A stretch of 64,000 bases of DNA, taken from positions 1,595,777 to 1,659,776 of the forward strand of contig NZ_CP019335.1 of the NCBI RefSeq assembly GCF_002813915.1, read 5' to 3'. Under the pieces are notes generated by a model. That model saw only the letters and a program-made list of their open reading frames with translations. It had not been told where the DNA came from and made no database searches. Both the position numbers and the translations under genes were made by a program. This document shows, piece by piece, positions 54,090-62,580 of the stretch. Source of the stretch: Tenacibaculum sp. SZ-18. GTDB taxonomy: Bacteria > Bacteroidota > Bacteroidia > Flavobacteriales > Flavobacteriaceae. How positions within the stretch are numbered: the first letter of the stretch is position 1; each line of letters starts with the position of its first letter.

Positions 54090-56906
54090 ATGCTAAAAAC
54101 GAAATTATGCATTTTACTCACCTTTGTATGTGGGATCATGTTTGCACAAACAAAAATTTCTGGTAAAGTTGTTGATATTAACAACGAGCCACTACCAGGA
54201 GCTAATATTGTGGAAAAAGGAACAACAAATGGAACATCTACAAATTTTGACGGATTGTTCGAAATTAACGTATCCGATGGAGCCATATTAGTTGTAACTT
54301 TCACTGGTTACGAAACTAAAGAAATCAAGGTAAATAGTCAAACTAACTTAACTATTGTTTTAAGTGAAGGACAACAACTGGAGGAAGTAATTGTCACGGG
54401 ATCAAGGACTCCTGCTAGAAGTAATACATCAAGTCCATTACCTGTTGATATTGTAGGTGTAAAGGAATTACAAGCGACTGGACAAACTACTTTTGATAAA
54501 GCCTTACAGTATAAAATTCCTTCTTTTAACACGGTAAACACACCTGTAAATGACGCAACTTCTTTATTAGATCCTTATGAAATTAGGAATATGGGGCCAA
54601 GTAGAACATTAATTCTAATTAATGGAAAAAGAAAGAATTTAAGTGCGTTACTATATACTCAAACTTCACCTGGACGTGGTGAAACAGGAGCTGATATTTC
54701 AGGAATCCCAACAGATGCAATTAAAACAATTCAAATTTTAAGAGACGGAGCTTCTGCACAATATGGTTCTGATGCTATTGCAGGTGTAATGAACATTATA
54801 TTAAAAGATAGCTACAAGGATGGATCTGCAACTTTTAGAGCTGGTATGACAGGTGAAGGTGACGGTGAAATGATCGGAGTGAGTGTAAATAATGGCAGCA
54901 GATTTGGTGAAAAAGGTTTTATAAACTACACAATAGATTTTTCAAAAACAGCTTTAGCGAACCGACCAGGAACTGTTGATGCTGAAGGCGAATTTGCTGA
55001 CTTTGGAGGACCTAGACCTGGTGAAACTTTAGCAGATATTCAAGAATTTTTATCAAGGAGACCAGACGCAGGAAATATTAATGGTTCCCCTGAAACTACT
55101 GCAGCAAAATTCTTAATTAATGGTAGCTACGATGTCAGCGAAAATAGTGATATGTACTTCAATGCAGCTTATGTTTACAAAAAAGTTAACAGTTTTGCGA
55201 ATTATAGAACTCCGTATTGGAGAGATATTCAAGATTTTCCATATCTAGAAAATTTCTTCCCTGGAAATAACCCAACAAATCCAGGAGGATATGATGGATA
55301 TGTTCCTACTTTTGAAGGTGATTTAAATGATTTTAACGCGACACTTGGTTTTAAATCAAAGATTAACGGATGGAATGTGGATGCGAGTGCTACTTTCGGG
55401 GGAAATAAACAAACATATACGGTTAATAATTCTCATAACAGAAATGTGGTTTTGTCTCCTGCTACTTGGGTAGATGCTAATAATAATGGAATAATTGATC
55501 CAGGAGAAATGACAGAAAGTTCTCAATTATATCGTGAAAATAGTCCATTAACTTTTGATCCAGGAGGAACTTCTTTTAATCATATTGTAGGAAATATTGA
55601 TATTTCTAAAGTTCTGTCAGATCAAGTTGCTATTGGTATTGGTGCAGAGTTTAGAACTGAAAATTTTGAAGTAATCGAAGGTGGATTAGCATCTTACGAT
55701 GGTGGTGGTGCAGATTCATTTGCAGGTAACAGACCTGAAAACAGTGGAAGTTTCAACAGATATAATTTAGGAGGATATTTCGATATTGCTTGGGATGTTA
55801 CAGAAGATTTTCTTTTAAATGGAACTGTAAGAGCTGAAAATTTCTCAGACTTTGGAAGTACTTTTGTATGGAAAGCCAGTTCTCGTTATAAATTCATGGA
55901 AGACAAGTACACATTAAGAGCATCTGTATCAACTGGTTTTAGAGCTCCTACTTTACATCAAATTTATACCCAAAAAGCACAATACAGTTTTATTCCTGGT
56001 CAAGGTATTCAAGTTGGTGGTTTGGTCAACAATGTATCTCCACAAGCTAGTTTTCTAGGTATTCCAAAACTAAAAGCTGAAGAATCTACGAACTTTACAG
56101 TAGGAATAGGTGGGAAACCATTTGATAATTTTTCATTCACTGTAGATTACTATAATATCAAAGTTGAAGATAGAATTGTGTTAAGTACAGAAATAGGGAG
56201 AACAGCTGCTGGTAATACTACTTTAGATCAAGTTTTAGATGCCAATAACTTAAGTGATTTAAGTTTCTTTGTAAATGCAATTGACACAAGAACTTCTGGT
56301 ATTGATGTAGTTTTAGGGTATAAAAATCTAGGTTTAGGAACTGGTAAATTAGGATTTAACCTTTCTGGAAACTACACTATTCAAAATGAGAGAGACGGTG
56401 CTGTTAAAAATCCTGCTATCGTTGCAAATGCCGGACAATCAGTAGTTAACCAAACACAAGAAGCTTTATTCTTTACTTCAAGACCAAGAACAAAGTGGAT
56501 TTTAGGAACTACCTACGATATTGATAAGTTTAGTTTCTCTTTAAACAACACTTATTTCGGAAAAACTGAATTCTTCCAACAAGGATTAAGTACCGATGCA
56601 AACGGAAATTTCAATATCGGAACTGAATTTACTCCTAATGTAGTTACAGATTTAGGAATCAATTATAATGCGACTAAAAATATTACTATTGCAGCTAACA
56701 TTAATAATATTTTTAATGTGTTACCAGAGTGGAATTTTGTTTCTCAAAATGCGGCCGGAGATGCTATTTTAGCAGATCCTGCTCAGGTAAAGCAACAATC
56801 AAACTTAATTACATTTAATCAACGTTATTCCCAAATGACGTATGATGGTTATCACTTTAGCCAATTAGGTACATTGTTTAATTTATCAATTAATTATAAG
56901 TTTTAA
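54090..56906 (+). CDS. TonB-dependent outer membrane receptor without STN domain
   Basis: 938 residues with a signal peptide (MLKTKLCILLTFVCGIMFAQ). Domains in order: CarboxypepD_reg-like (about 22-100, with SGKVVDINNEPLPGANIVEK), plug (about 110-235, with LILINGKRKNLSALLYTQTS and ILRDGASAQYGSDAIAGVMN) and barrel ending in LSINYKF. It is clearly related to the upstream receptor but has no STN domain. It may import the same or a related compound without signalling. No SusD partner follows. The gap of 121 nt and the repeat word above hint at its own promoter. Confidence 0.92.
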   Translation: MLKTKLCILLTFVCGIMFAQTKISGKVVDINNEPLPGANIVEKGTTNGTSTNFDGLFEINVSDGAILVVTFTGYETKEIKVNSQTNLTIVLSEGQQLEEVIVTGSRTPARSNTSSPLPVDIVGVKELQATGQTTFDKALQYKIPSFNTVNTPVNDATSLLDPYEIRNMGPSRTLILINGKRKNLSALLYTQTSPGRGETGADISGIPTDAIKTIQILRDGASAQYGSDAIAGVMNIILKDSYKDGSATFRAGMTGEGDGEMIGVSVNNGSRFGEKGFINYTIDFSKTALANRPGTVDAEGEFADFGGPRPGETLADIQEFLSRRPDAGNINGSPETTAAKFLINGSYDVSENSDMYFNAAYVYKKVNSFANYRTPYWRDIQDFPYLENFFPGNNPTNPGGYDGYVPTFEGDLNDFNATLGFKSKINGWNVDASATFGGNKQTYTVNNSHNRNVVLSPATWVDANNNGIIDPGEMTESSQLYRENSPLTFDPGGTSFNHIVGNIDISKVLSDQVAIGIGAEFRTENFEVIEGGLASYDGGGADSFAGNRPENSGSFNRYNLGGYFDIAWDVTEDFLLNGTVRAENFSDFGSTFVWKASSRYKFMEDKYTLRASVSTGFRAPTLHQIYTQKAQYSFIPGQGIQVGGLVNNVSPQASFLGIPKLKAEESTNFTVGIGGKPFDNFSFTVDYYNIKVEDRIVLSTEIGRTAAGNTTLDQVLDANNLSDLSFFVNAIDTRTSGIDVVLGYKNLGLGTGKLGFNLSGNYTIQNERDGAVKNPAIVANAGQSVVNQTQEALFFTSRPRTKWILGTTYDIDKFSFSLNNTYFGKTEFFQQGLSTDANGNFNIGTEFTPNVVTDLGINYNATKNITIAANINNIFNVLPEWNFVSQNAAGDAILADPAQVKQQSNLITFNQRYSQMTYDGYHFSQLGTLFNLSINYKF

Positions 56907-56928
56907 TCACTCGAAAATCCCCAAAAAC

Positions 56929-56958
56929 AAAAATCCTGAGTAAATACTCAGGATTTTT
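56929..56958. terminator. Bidirectional intrinsic terminator
   Basis: AAAAATCCTGAG (56929-56940) pairs with CTCAGGATTTTT (56947-56958) around TAAATA. A-rich on the left and T-rich on the right, it can end both the receptor gene and the convergent ferredoxin gene. Confidence 0.88.
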
Positions 56959-56982
56959 TATTTATAAAATTTTAAAAATACA

Positions 56983-57333
56983 TTAATCGTTATGCATAAA
57001 ACGTTGTTTTGCTAATAACTCATCATCAGTTTCTACATTATCCTCATCAGGAACACAACAATCGACAGGACAGACTGCTGCGCATTGAGGTTCTTCATGG
57101 AAACCTTTACATTCCGTACATTTATCGGCAACAATATAATAGATTTCATCAGAAATTGGTTCCATATCCTCATCTGCATTTGCATTATTTCCGTTAGGTA
57201 AAACTATATTTCCTTCTAAATCTGTACCATCTGCATATTTCCACTCCTCTGCTCCTTCGTATATCGCTGTGTTTGGGCACTCAGGTTCACAAGCACCACA
57301 ATTTATACATTCATCTGTTATAATAATCGCCAT
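56983..57333 (-). CDS. Two-cluster 4Fe-4S ferredoxin
   Basis: 116 residues from the ATG at 57333 ([20 protein letters not shown]). First cluster ligands are C9, C12, C15 and the cluster-two closing C19. The second half has C72, C75, C84 and C88 in [22 protein letters not shown], whose CxxC-x8-C spacing is that of Allochromatium-type ferredoxins. The insertion of about 50 residues between the halves is a Bacteroidota feature as I recall it. An upstream GTG at 57369 is rejected: it lies on the promoter box. Cytoplasmic electron carrier. It diverges from the LuxC-like gene. Confidence 0.9.
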   Translation of the reverse strand: MAIIITDECINCGACEPECPNTAIYEGAEEWKYADGTDLEGNIVLPNGNNANADEDMEPISDEIYYIVADKCTECKGFHEEPQCAAVCPVDCCVPDEDNVETDDELLAKQRFMHND

Positions 57334-57354
57334 AGCTAATCTATTTCTGTTTTG

Positions 57355-57362
57355 TAACTTTG
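57355..57362 (+). promoter_or_regulatory. Promoter -7 box TAACTTTG of the LuxC-like/serC unit
   Basis: Exact TAnnTTTG match, 42 nt before the ATG at 57405. No clear partner element at -33. Confidence 0.45.
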
Positions 57363-57368
57363 CAATCA

Positions 57369-57399
57369 CAAAAATAAAGCCAATTTAATTTAGAAACAA
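57369..57399 (-). promoter_or_regulatory. Promoter of the ferredoxin gene
   Basis: On the minus strand, TTG (57397-57399), a 20-nt spacer and TATTTTTG (57369-57376) fit the consensus. The ATG at 57333 is 35 nt downstream. Confidence 0.5.
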
Positions 57400-57404
57400 T
57401 TTAA

Positions 57405-58466
57405 ATGGATAAAATCGAAAAGCGAATAGATTCGTTTGTTAAATTAGGACAATTTTTAAGTCAGTTTTCTAGACAAGGAATTGATAAGAATGATACTGTT
57501 TCTTTAAATGAAATGTTTTTTGATGGTTTTAAACATCAATTAAAACTTGCAGAAGAATCAAATTCTTGGTTTACTAAAGAAAACTTACTTTTTTCATGCG
57601 AAAATTGGTCTGAAGCATTAAGCTTATCAAATATTCAAAAATGGATTTCCGAGGAAAATATAAATAATACTTCCAGTAAGAAAGTAGCTATTATAATGGC
57701 TGGAAATATTCCATTAGTTGGATTTCATGATTTCCTTTCTGTACTACTTTCCGGACATTCGGTTTTGGCAAAATTATCAAGTAACGATAAACATCTCCTT
57801 CCTTTTTTAGCAAAGTATCTAGAATTTACGAATGAAGATTTTAAAGGTAAGATTGAATTTACAAGTGAAAAGCTTGAGAATTTTGATGCAGTTATTGCTA
57901 CTGGAAGCGATAACACATCTAGATATTTTGAATATTACTTTAAAGACAAACCAAACATTATTAGAAAAAACAGAAATTCTGTAGCCGTAATCACTGGTAA
58001 TGAAAATGAATCAGACTTCAATGCCTTAAGTGAAGATGTTTTCAGATATTTCGGTTTAGGCTGTCGTTCTGTTTCTAAATTGTTCGTTCCGAGAGAGTTT
58101 AATTTTGATGCATTTTTCAAAGGAATGTTTCAAAAACAAGATATTATTAATAACACCAAATACGCAAATAACTACGATTACAATAAGGCTGTATATTTAA
58201 TGAGCGAGTTTGATATTTTAGAAAATGGATTCTTAATGATTAAAGAGGATGAAAGTTACGCCTCTCCTATTGCTTCTGTTTTTTATGAGTATTACGATAA
58301 CTCCGACGATTTAAAAATCAAATTACATGAAGATCGTGAAAAAATACAATGTATTGTAGCAAAAGATTTTATTAAAAATGAAATTAAGTTTGGACAAACT
58401 CAACATCCAAATTTATGGGATTATGCAGACGGAGTTAATACTTTAAAATTCTTATCAACCCTTTAA
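57405..58466 (+). CDS. LuxC-like acyl-CoA reductase
   Basis: 353 residues, shorter than LuxC of luminous bacteria (about 480). It has the aldehyde-dehydrogenase-like Rossmann part (KKVAIIMAGNIPLVGFHDFL, residues 92-111), VIATGSDNTSRYF near residue 163 and the candidate catalytic cysteine C220 in FRYFGLGCRSVSKLFVP. The family reduces acyl groups to aldehydes via an acyl-cysteine. In Bacteroidota this gene regularly stands between the ferredoxin and serC genes, and its true substrate is not known. serC begins 10 nt later. Confidence 0.82.
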   Translation: MDKIEKRIDSFVKLGQFLSQFSRQGIDKNDTVSLNEMFFDGFKHQLKLAEESNSWFTKENLLFSCENWSEALSLSNIQKWISEENINNTSSKKVAIIMAGNIPLVGFHDFLSVLLSGHSVLAKLSSNDKHLLPFLAKYLEFTNEDFKGKIEFTSEKLENFDAVIATGSDNTSRYFEYYFKDKPNIIRKNRNSVAVITGNENESDFNALSEDVFRYFGLGCRSVSKLFVPREFNFDAFFKGMFQKQDIINNTKYANNYDYNKAVYLMSEFDILENGFLMIKEDESYASPIASVFYEYYDNSDDLKIKLHEDREKIQCIVAKDFIKNEIKFGQTQHPNLWDYADGVNTLKFLSTL

Positions 58467-58476
58467 TAAGGTCATA

Positions 58477-59541
58477 ATGAAAAAACATAATTTTAGTGCA
58501 GGTCCATGCATTTTGCCAGAAAGTGTACTTCAAAAAGCTTCAAAAGCTGTAGTAAATTTTAATAATGACGATTTATCTCTAATTGAAATTTCACATAGAA
58601 GCGAACCTTTCGTTGAGGTTATAGAAAAAGCTAGAAGTTTAGCTCTTGAACATTTAAATCTTCAAGATAAAGGATATACAGCTCTTTTTTTACAAGGTGG
58701 AGCGAGTTCTCAGTTTTTAATGACAGCGTATAATTTTTTAAATAAAAAGGCTGCTTATTTAAATACAGGAACATGGAGCACTAAAGCAATTAAGGAGGCT
58801 AAATTATTTGGTGATTTAATTGAAGTAGCATCTTCAAAAGATAAAAACTTTAACTACATTCCTAAGGAATACACCATCCCAAATGATGTTGATTATTTTC
58901 ACTGTACAAGTAACAATACAATCTTTGGAACTCAAATGATGAGTTTCCCTGATACTTCTGTACCTGTAATTTGTGATATGAGTTCAGATATCTTCTCTCG
59001 TCAACTTGATTTTTCAGAATTCGATTTAATCTATGCTGGAGCTCAAAAAAACATGGGACCAGCGGGTGCAACTTTGGTTGTAATTAAAGATGAGTTTTTA
59101 AATAAAATCTGTCGTGAAGTTCCTTCAATGTTAAATTATAAAACCCATTCAGAAAAAGACAGTATGTTTAATACTCCTCCTGTGTTTTCTGTATATGTTT
59201 CTATGTTAACATTAGAGTGGTTAAAAGATTTAGGAGGAATTGATTTTATTGAAGGTGTAAATCAACAAAAGGCTGATTTACTATATGCTGAAATTGATCG
59301 TAATCCATTATTTCGAGGATTAGTTGAAAATGAAGATCGAAGTAATATGAATGCTACATTTGTTCTAGAAAATGAACAATTAACAGCAAAATTTGATGCA
59401 ATGTGGAAAGAAGCTCGTATAAATGGTTTAGGTGGACATCGTTCTGTTGGAGGTTATAGAGCTAGTATGTATAATGCCTTACCACTATACAGTGTTCAAG
59501 CATTAGTTGATGTAATGAAAGAATTAGAAAGAATTGCATAA
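58477..59541 (+). CDS. serC: Phosphoserine aminotransferase
   Basis: 354 residues. It starts KKHNFSAGPCILPESVL, the family's opening motif, and has EISHRS near residue 37, FLQGGASSQF near residue 71 and the PLP lysine K191 in LIYAGAQKNMGPAG. GGHRSVGGYRASMYNALP near the C-terminus binds the substrate phosphate. It converts 3-phosphohydroxypyruvate to phosphoserine, and also acts in vitamin B6 synthesis in many bacteria. It directly precedes the PGDH-like gene at 59649, the order usual for serine synthesis in this group. Confidence 0.95.
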   Translation: MKKHNFSAGPCILPESVLQKASKAVVNFNNDDLSLIEISHRSEPFVEVIEKARSLALEHLNLQDKGYTALFLQGGASSQFLMTAYNFLNKKAAYLNTGTWSTKAIKEAKLFGDLIEVASSKDKNFNYIPKEYTIPNDVDYFHCTSNNTIFGTQMMSFPDTSVPVICDMSSDIFSRQLDFSEFDLIYAGAQKNMGPAGATLVVIKDEFLNKICREVPSMLNYKTHSEKDSMFNTPPVFSVYVSMLTLEWLKDLGGIDFIEGVNQQKADLLYAEIDRNPLFRGLVENEDRSNMNATFVLENEQLTAKFDAMWKEARINGLGGHRSVGGYRASMYNALPLYSVQALVDVMKELERIA

Positions 59542-59648
59542 ATCGTCATCACGAACAGAGTTAAGGAATCTTATAACTGAATCTTAAATTTGGTTTAATA
59601 CAAGATAGATTGCTTGATTTGTTCAGCAATGACATATTAAATTATAAA

Positions 59649-60593
59649 ATGAAAATATTAATAAACGAAGGAATTACTCAAGAAGGTGTAGTAATATTAG
59701 AAGAAAAAGGGTTTGAAGTAGTAATTACAAAAGTTGCACAAGAACAATTAGAAAACTTTATTAATGATAATAATATTGATGCTATCTTAATTAAGAATAA
59801 AACACAAATTCAACAAGAATTAATTGATGCGTGTCCAAGTTTAAAATTAATCGCATCTGGAAGTACATCAATGGATAATGTTGATGTTCAATATGCCATT
59901 GATCAAGGATTACAAATTGTACACAGCGAAGAAGGAAGTGCTAACGCAATTGCGGAGTTAATATTTGCCCACCTTTTAGGAATGGTCCGCAATTTACATC
60001 AAGCAAATCGTGAAATGCCTCTTGAAGGGGACATGAACTTTAAAGGTCTTCAAAAATTATATGGAGGTACAGAATTAAAAGGTAAAACGCTAGGGTTAAT
60101 AGGTATCAATGCAACAAGTATTGCAACAGCAAAGATTGCAATTGGATTAGGAATGAAAGTTTTAATGACTGATCCTGAAGAGACTGAAGCTTCAATAGAA
60201 TTAGAATTTTTCGACGGACAAACCGTTCAATTTGATTTAAATTCTATTCCTTTTGAGGAAGTAATTATAGAATCTGATTTTATCTCAGTGCATTTACATA
60301 ATCATGATTTCAAATTAGGAGAATCAGAATTCAATAAAATGAAAGATGGAGTTGGGATTATAAATTGTGTAAAAGGTGGACTTATTGATGAATTAGCTTT
60401 AGTAAAAGCAATGGAAAAAGGACCAGTAAAATATGCAGCATTAGATAGTTTTGAAAACGAACCTAATCCTGAGATTCAATTATTAATGAATCCTAATCTT
60501 TCTTTATCACCTAAAATTGGTAGTGCTACAAATGAAGCTCAACAAAAAGTTAGCATCGAATTAGCAAATCAAATTACAGCATTACTTTCATAA
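59649..60593 (+). CDS. D-3-phosphoglycerate dehydrogenase-like protein with lost active-site residues (probable pseudoenzyme)
   Basis: 314 residues from the ATG at 59649 (MKILINEGIT). The fold is that of 2-hydroxyacid dehydrogenases, and it stands where serA is expected, after serC. Key parts are changed. The GxGxxG dinucleotide loop reads G152-INATS. The catalytic Arg position is K242 (NCVKGG instead of N.ARGG). The catalytic His position is K289 (SPKIGS instead of TPHIG). The usual GR.GVGxDN segment reads ASGSTSMDN (69-77). Only the Glu, E271, is kept. The frame is fully open and the rest is well conserved, so it is probably made but not a dehydrogenase. A TTG at 59610 is rejected as start. 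Confidence 0.85.
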   Translation: MKILINEGITQEGVVILEEKGFEVVITKVAQEQLENFINDNNIDAILIKNKTQIQQELIDACPSLKLIASGSTSMDNVDVQYAIDQGLQIVHSEEGSANAIAELIFAHLLGMVRNLHQANREMPLEGDMNFKGLQKLYGGTELKGKTLGLIGINATSIATAKIAIGLGMKVLMTDPEETEASIELEFFDGQTVQFDLNSIPFEEVIIESDFISVHLHNHDFKLGESEFNKMKDGVGIINCVKGGLIDELALVKAMEKGPVKYAALDSFENEPNPEIQLLMNPNLSLSPKIGSATNEAQQKVSIELANQITALLS

Positions 60594-60596
60594 TAT

Positions 60597-61838
60597 ATGG
60601 CAAAAATAAAACCATTTAAAGCAGTTCGACCCACGAGAGATAAAGTTGCACTAGTTTCATCAAAATCATATGAAACATATCCTGAAGGTGAATTAAATGC
60701 AAAATTAGCATTTAATCCCTTTACTTTTTTACATGTTGTAAACCCTGGTTATAAATATCATAAACAAGATGTAACTGGAGAAAAACGTTTTAAACTGGTT
60801 CATAACAGATATTTAGAATTTAAAGAAAATGAGATATTTACCGAAGAAAGAACACCTTCATTATATGTTTATCAAAAAGTTTCTGCTACGCATTCATTCT
60901 CTGGGGTTATAGCTGCAACTTCAACTGAAGATTATCATAATGATGTTATTAAAATTCACGAAAGAACTTTAAAAAAACGAGAATTACTTTTTGAAAATTA
61001 TTTAAAGAACACTGGTTTCAATGCTGAACCTGTACTACTCACCTATCGGGAAAACAATGTGGTAAATGACATCATAAAAAAATACAAATCTCAACGTGCT
61101 GAATATGAATTTACCAGTATGGATAAGGATTTGCATTTACTTTGGATAATTGATAATCAAGAAGATATTGATGTATTAATTGATGCTTTTAGTAAGATAG
61201 ATACACTTTACATTGCTGACGGTCATCATAGAACAACTTCATCTTGTATTCTCGCTAAAAATTTGGCTGATGAAAATCCGAATCATACAGGCGAAGAAGA
61301 TTACAATTTCTTTATGAGCTACTTGCTTTCTGATAATCAATTAAGTATTTATGAATTCAATAGATTTATTAAAGATTTAAACGGATTAACTCCTGATGAA
61401 TTTTTAATTGAACTTGACACTTATTTTAGAATTGAAAATAGAGGTCAAGAATTATATCGCCCGAAAGAAAAACATCATTTCAGTATGTATCTAAAAGATG
61501 AATTCTATGCATTGTACTTAAGAAAATCGGCGTATGAATTTACAGATGAACTAAGTAGATTGGATGCAGAAATTTTATTTAGAACAGTGTTGAAACCTAT
61601 TTTGGGAATTGACGATATACGAGACGACTCTAAAATTATCTATTCACAGGATAAATCAGACGGATTAGAGTTAAAAACCAAAGTAGATAAAGGTGATTTT
61701 AAAGTCTCATTCGGGATGTTACCTGCAACCATTAACGAAATTGAAACAATGGTTGATAAAGGCTTGGTTATGCCTCCAAAAACAACATACATAGAACCAA
61801 AATTACGCAGTGCTTTAACTATTTACGAAATACGATAA
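60597..61838 (+). CDS. DUF1015 family protein
   Basis: 413 residues. It begins MAKIKPFKAVRPTRDKVALV and has the diagnostic ADGHHRTTSSC motif near residue 205, with YLLSDNQLSIYEFNR following and LPATINEIETMVDKGLVMPP near the C-terminus, all typical of DUF1015. Its function is not established. It lies 3 nt after the PGDH-like gene and overlaps the YggS-type gene by 1 nt. Its constant place beside serC/serA in Bacteroidota suggests a role linked to serine or PLP metabolism. Confidence 0.9.
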   Translation: MAKIKPFKAVRPTRDKVALVSSKSYETYPEGELNAKLAFNPFTFLHVVNPGYKYHKQDVTGEKRFKLVHNRYLEFKENEIFTEERTPSLYVYQKVSATHSFSGVIAATSTEDYHNDVIKIHERTLKKRELLFENYLKNTGFNAEPVLLTYRENNVVNDIIKKYKSQRAEYEFTSMDKDLHLLWIIDNQEDIDVLIDAFSKIDTLYIADGHHRTTSSCILAKNLADENPNHTGEEDYNFFMSYLLSDNQLSIYEFNRFIKDLNGLTPDEFLIELDTYFRIENRGQELYRPKEKHHFSMYLKDEFYALYLRKSAYEFTDELSRLDAEILFRTVLKPILGIDDIRDDSKIIYSQDKSDGLELKTKVDKGDFKVSFGMLPATINEIETMVDKGLVMPPKTTYIEPKLRSALTIYEIR

Positions 61839-62506
61839 TGATAAAAGAAAATTTAACTGAAATAAATGATACACTTCCTGAACATGTTACACTAGTGGCT
61901 GTTTCAAAGACAAAACCGATAGCTGATATACAAGCAGCTTATAATGCTGGTCAACGTATTTTTGGTGAAAATAAGGTGCAAGAAATGGTAACTAAATACA
62001 ATGAGTTGCCGAAAGATATTCAGTGGCATATGATTGGCCATTTACAACGAAACAAAGTAAAGTACATGGCTCATTTTGTTGATTTAATTCATGGAGTAGA
62101 TAGTTTTAAAACCTTAAAAGAAATTGATAAACAAGCAAAAAAACATAAACGAGTTATTAATTGTTTGTTACAAGCTCATATTGCACAAGAAAACACCAAA
62201 TTCGGATTTAGTTTTAACGAAATGAATGAAATTATTGAATCAGATGAATTAAAAGATTTACATAACATTAAAATAGTTGGTTTAATGGGAATGGCTACTT
62301 TTACAGATAATGAAGATCAAATTAGAGAGGAATTTACCTCCTTATTAAACTATTTTAACTCAAAAAAATCATACCAGAGTGAGAATTTTGATTTAAAGAC
62401 TCTGTCAATGGGAATGAGTGGAGACTACCAACTAGCCATTAATTGTGGCAGTAACATGGTAAGAATTGGTAGTTCTATTTTTGGAGTGAGAAACTACTTT
62501 TCTTAG
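61838..62506 (+). CDS. YggS/PLPBP-type pyridoxal phosphate homeostasis protein
   Basis: 222 residues forming a TIM-barrel like the alanine racemase N-terminal domain. The PLP lysine is K24 in LVAVSKTKPIADI. FGENKVQEM near residue 42, WHMIGHLQRNKVKYM near residue 67, GLMGMATF near residue 148 and LSMGMSGDYQLAI near the end are the family motifs. It binds PLP and controls B6 vitamer balance without a known catalysis. Last gene of the serC unit, overlapping the DUF1015 gene by 1 nt. Confidence 0.93.
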   Translation: MIKENLTEINDTLPEHVTLVAVSKTKPIADIQAAYNAGQRIFGENKVQEMVTKYNELPKDIQWHMIGHLQRNKVKYMAHFVDLIHGVDSFKTLKEIDKQAKKHKRVINCLLQAHIAQENTKFGFSFNEMNEIIESDELKDLHNIKIVGLMGMATFTDNEDQIREEFTSLLNYFNSKKSYQSENFDLKTLSMGMSGDYQLAINCGSNMVRIGSSIFGVRNYFS

Positions 62507-62508
62507 GT

Positions 62509-62542
62509 TTTGTTTATTAGCTCATTGATTTTCTTATATTTG
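62509..62542 (+). promoter_or_regulatory. Promoter of the exonuclease gene
   Basis: TTTG (62509-62512), a 22-nt spacer and TATATTTG (62535-62542) match the Bacteroidota consensus. The start codon is 38 nt downstream. Confidence 0.6.
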
Positions 62543-62567
62543 CCACAGTGTAGCTACTAATTAAAAT

Positions 62568-62576
62568 AAGGAGGGG
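62568..62576 (+). promoter_or_regulatory. Strong Shine-Dalgarno-like sequence AAGGAGGGG
   Basis: AAGGAGGGG stands 4 nt before the ATG at 62581. Such a perfect anti-SD complement is rare in this phylum, where most genes here have none. The spacing is short but usable. It could raise translation of this gene specifically, or mark a site for another factor. Confidence 0.6.
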
Positions 62577-62580
62577 TTGA

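Noticed and set aside
51029..56906. SusCD-type polysaccharide utilisation locus
   Set aside because: Both receptors lack a following SusD-type lipoprotein gene, and no glycoside hydrolase or glycan-related gene lies beside them.
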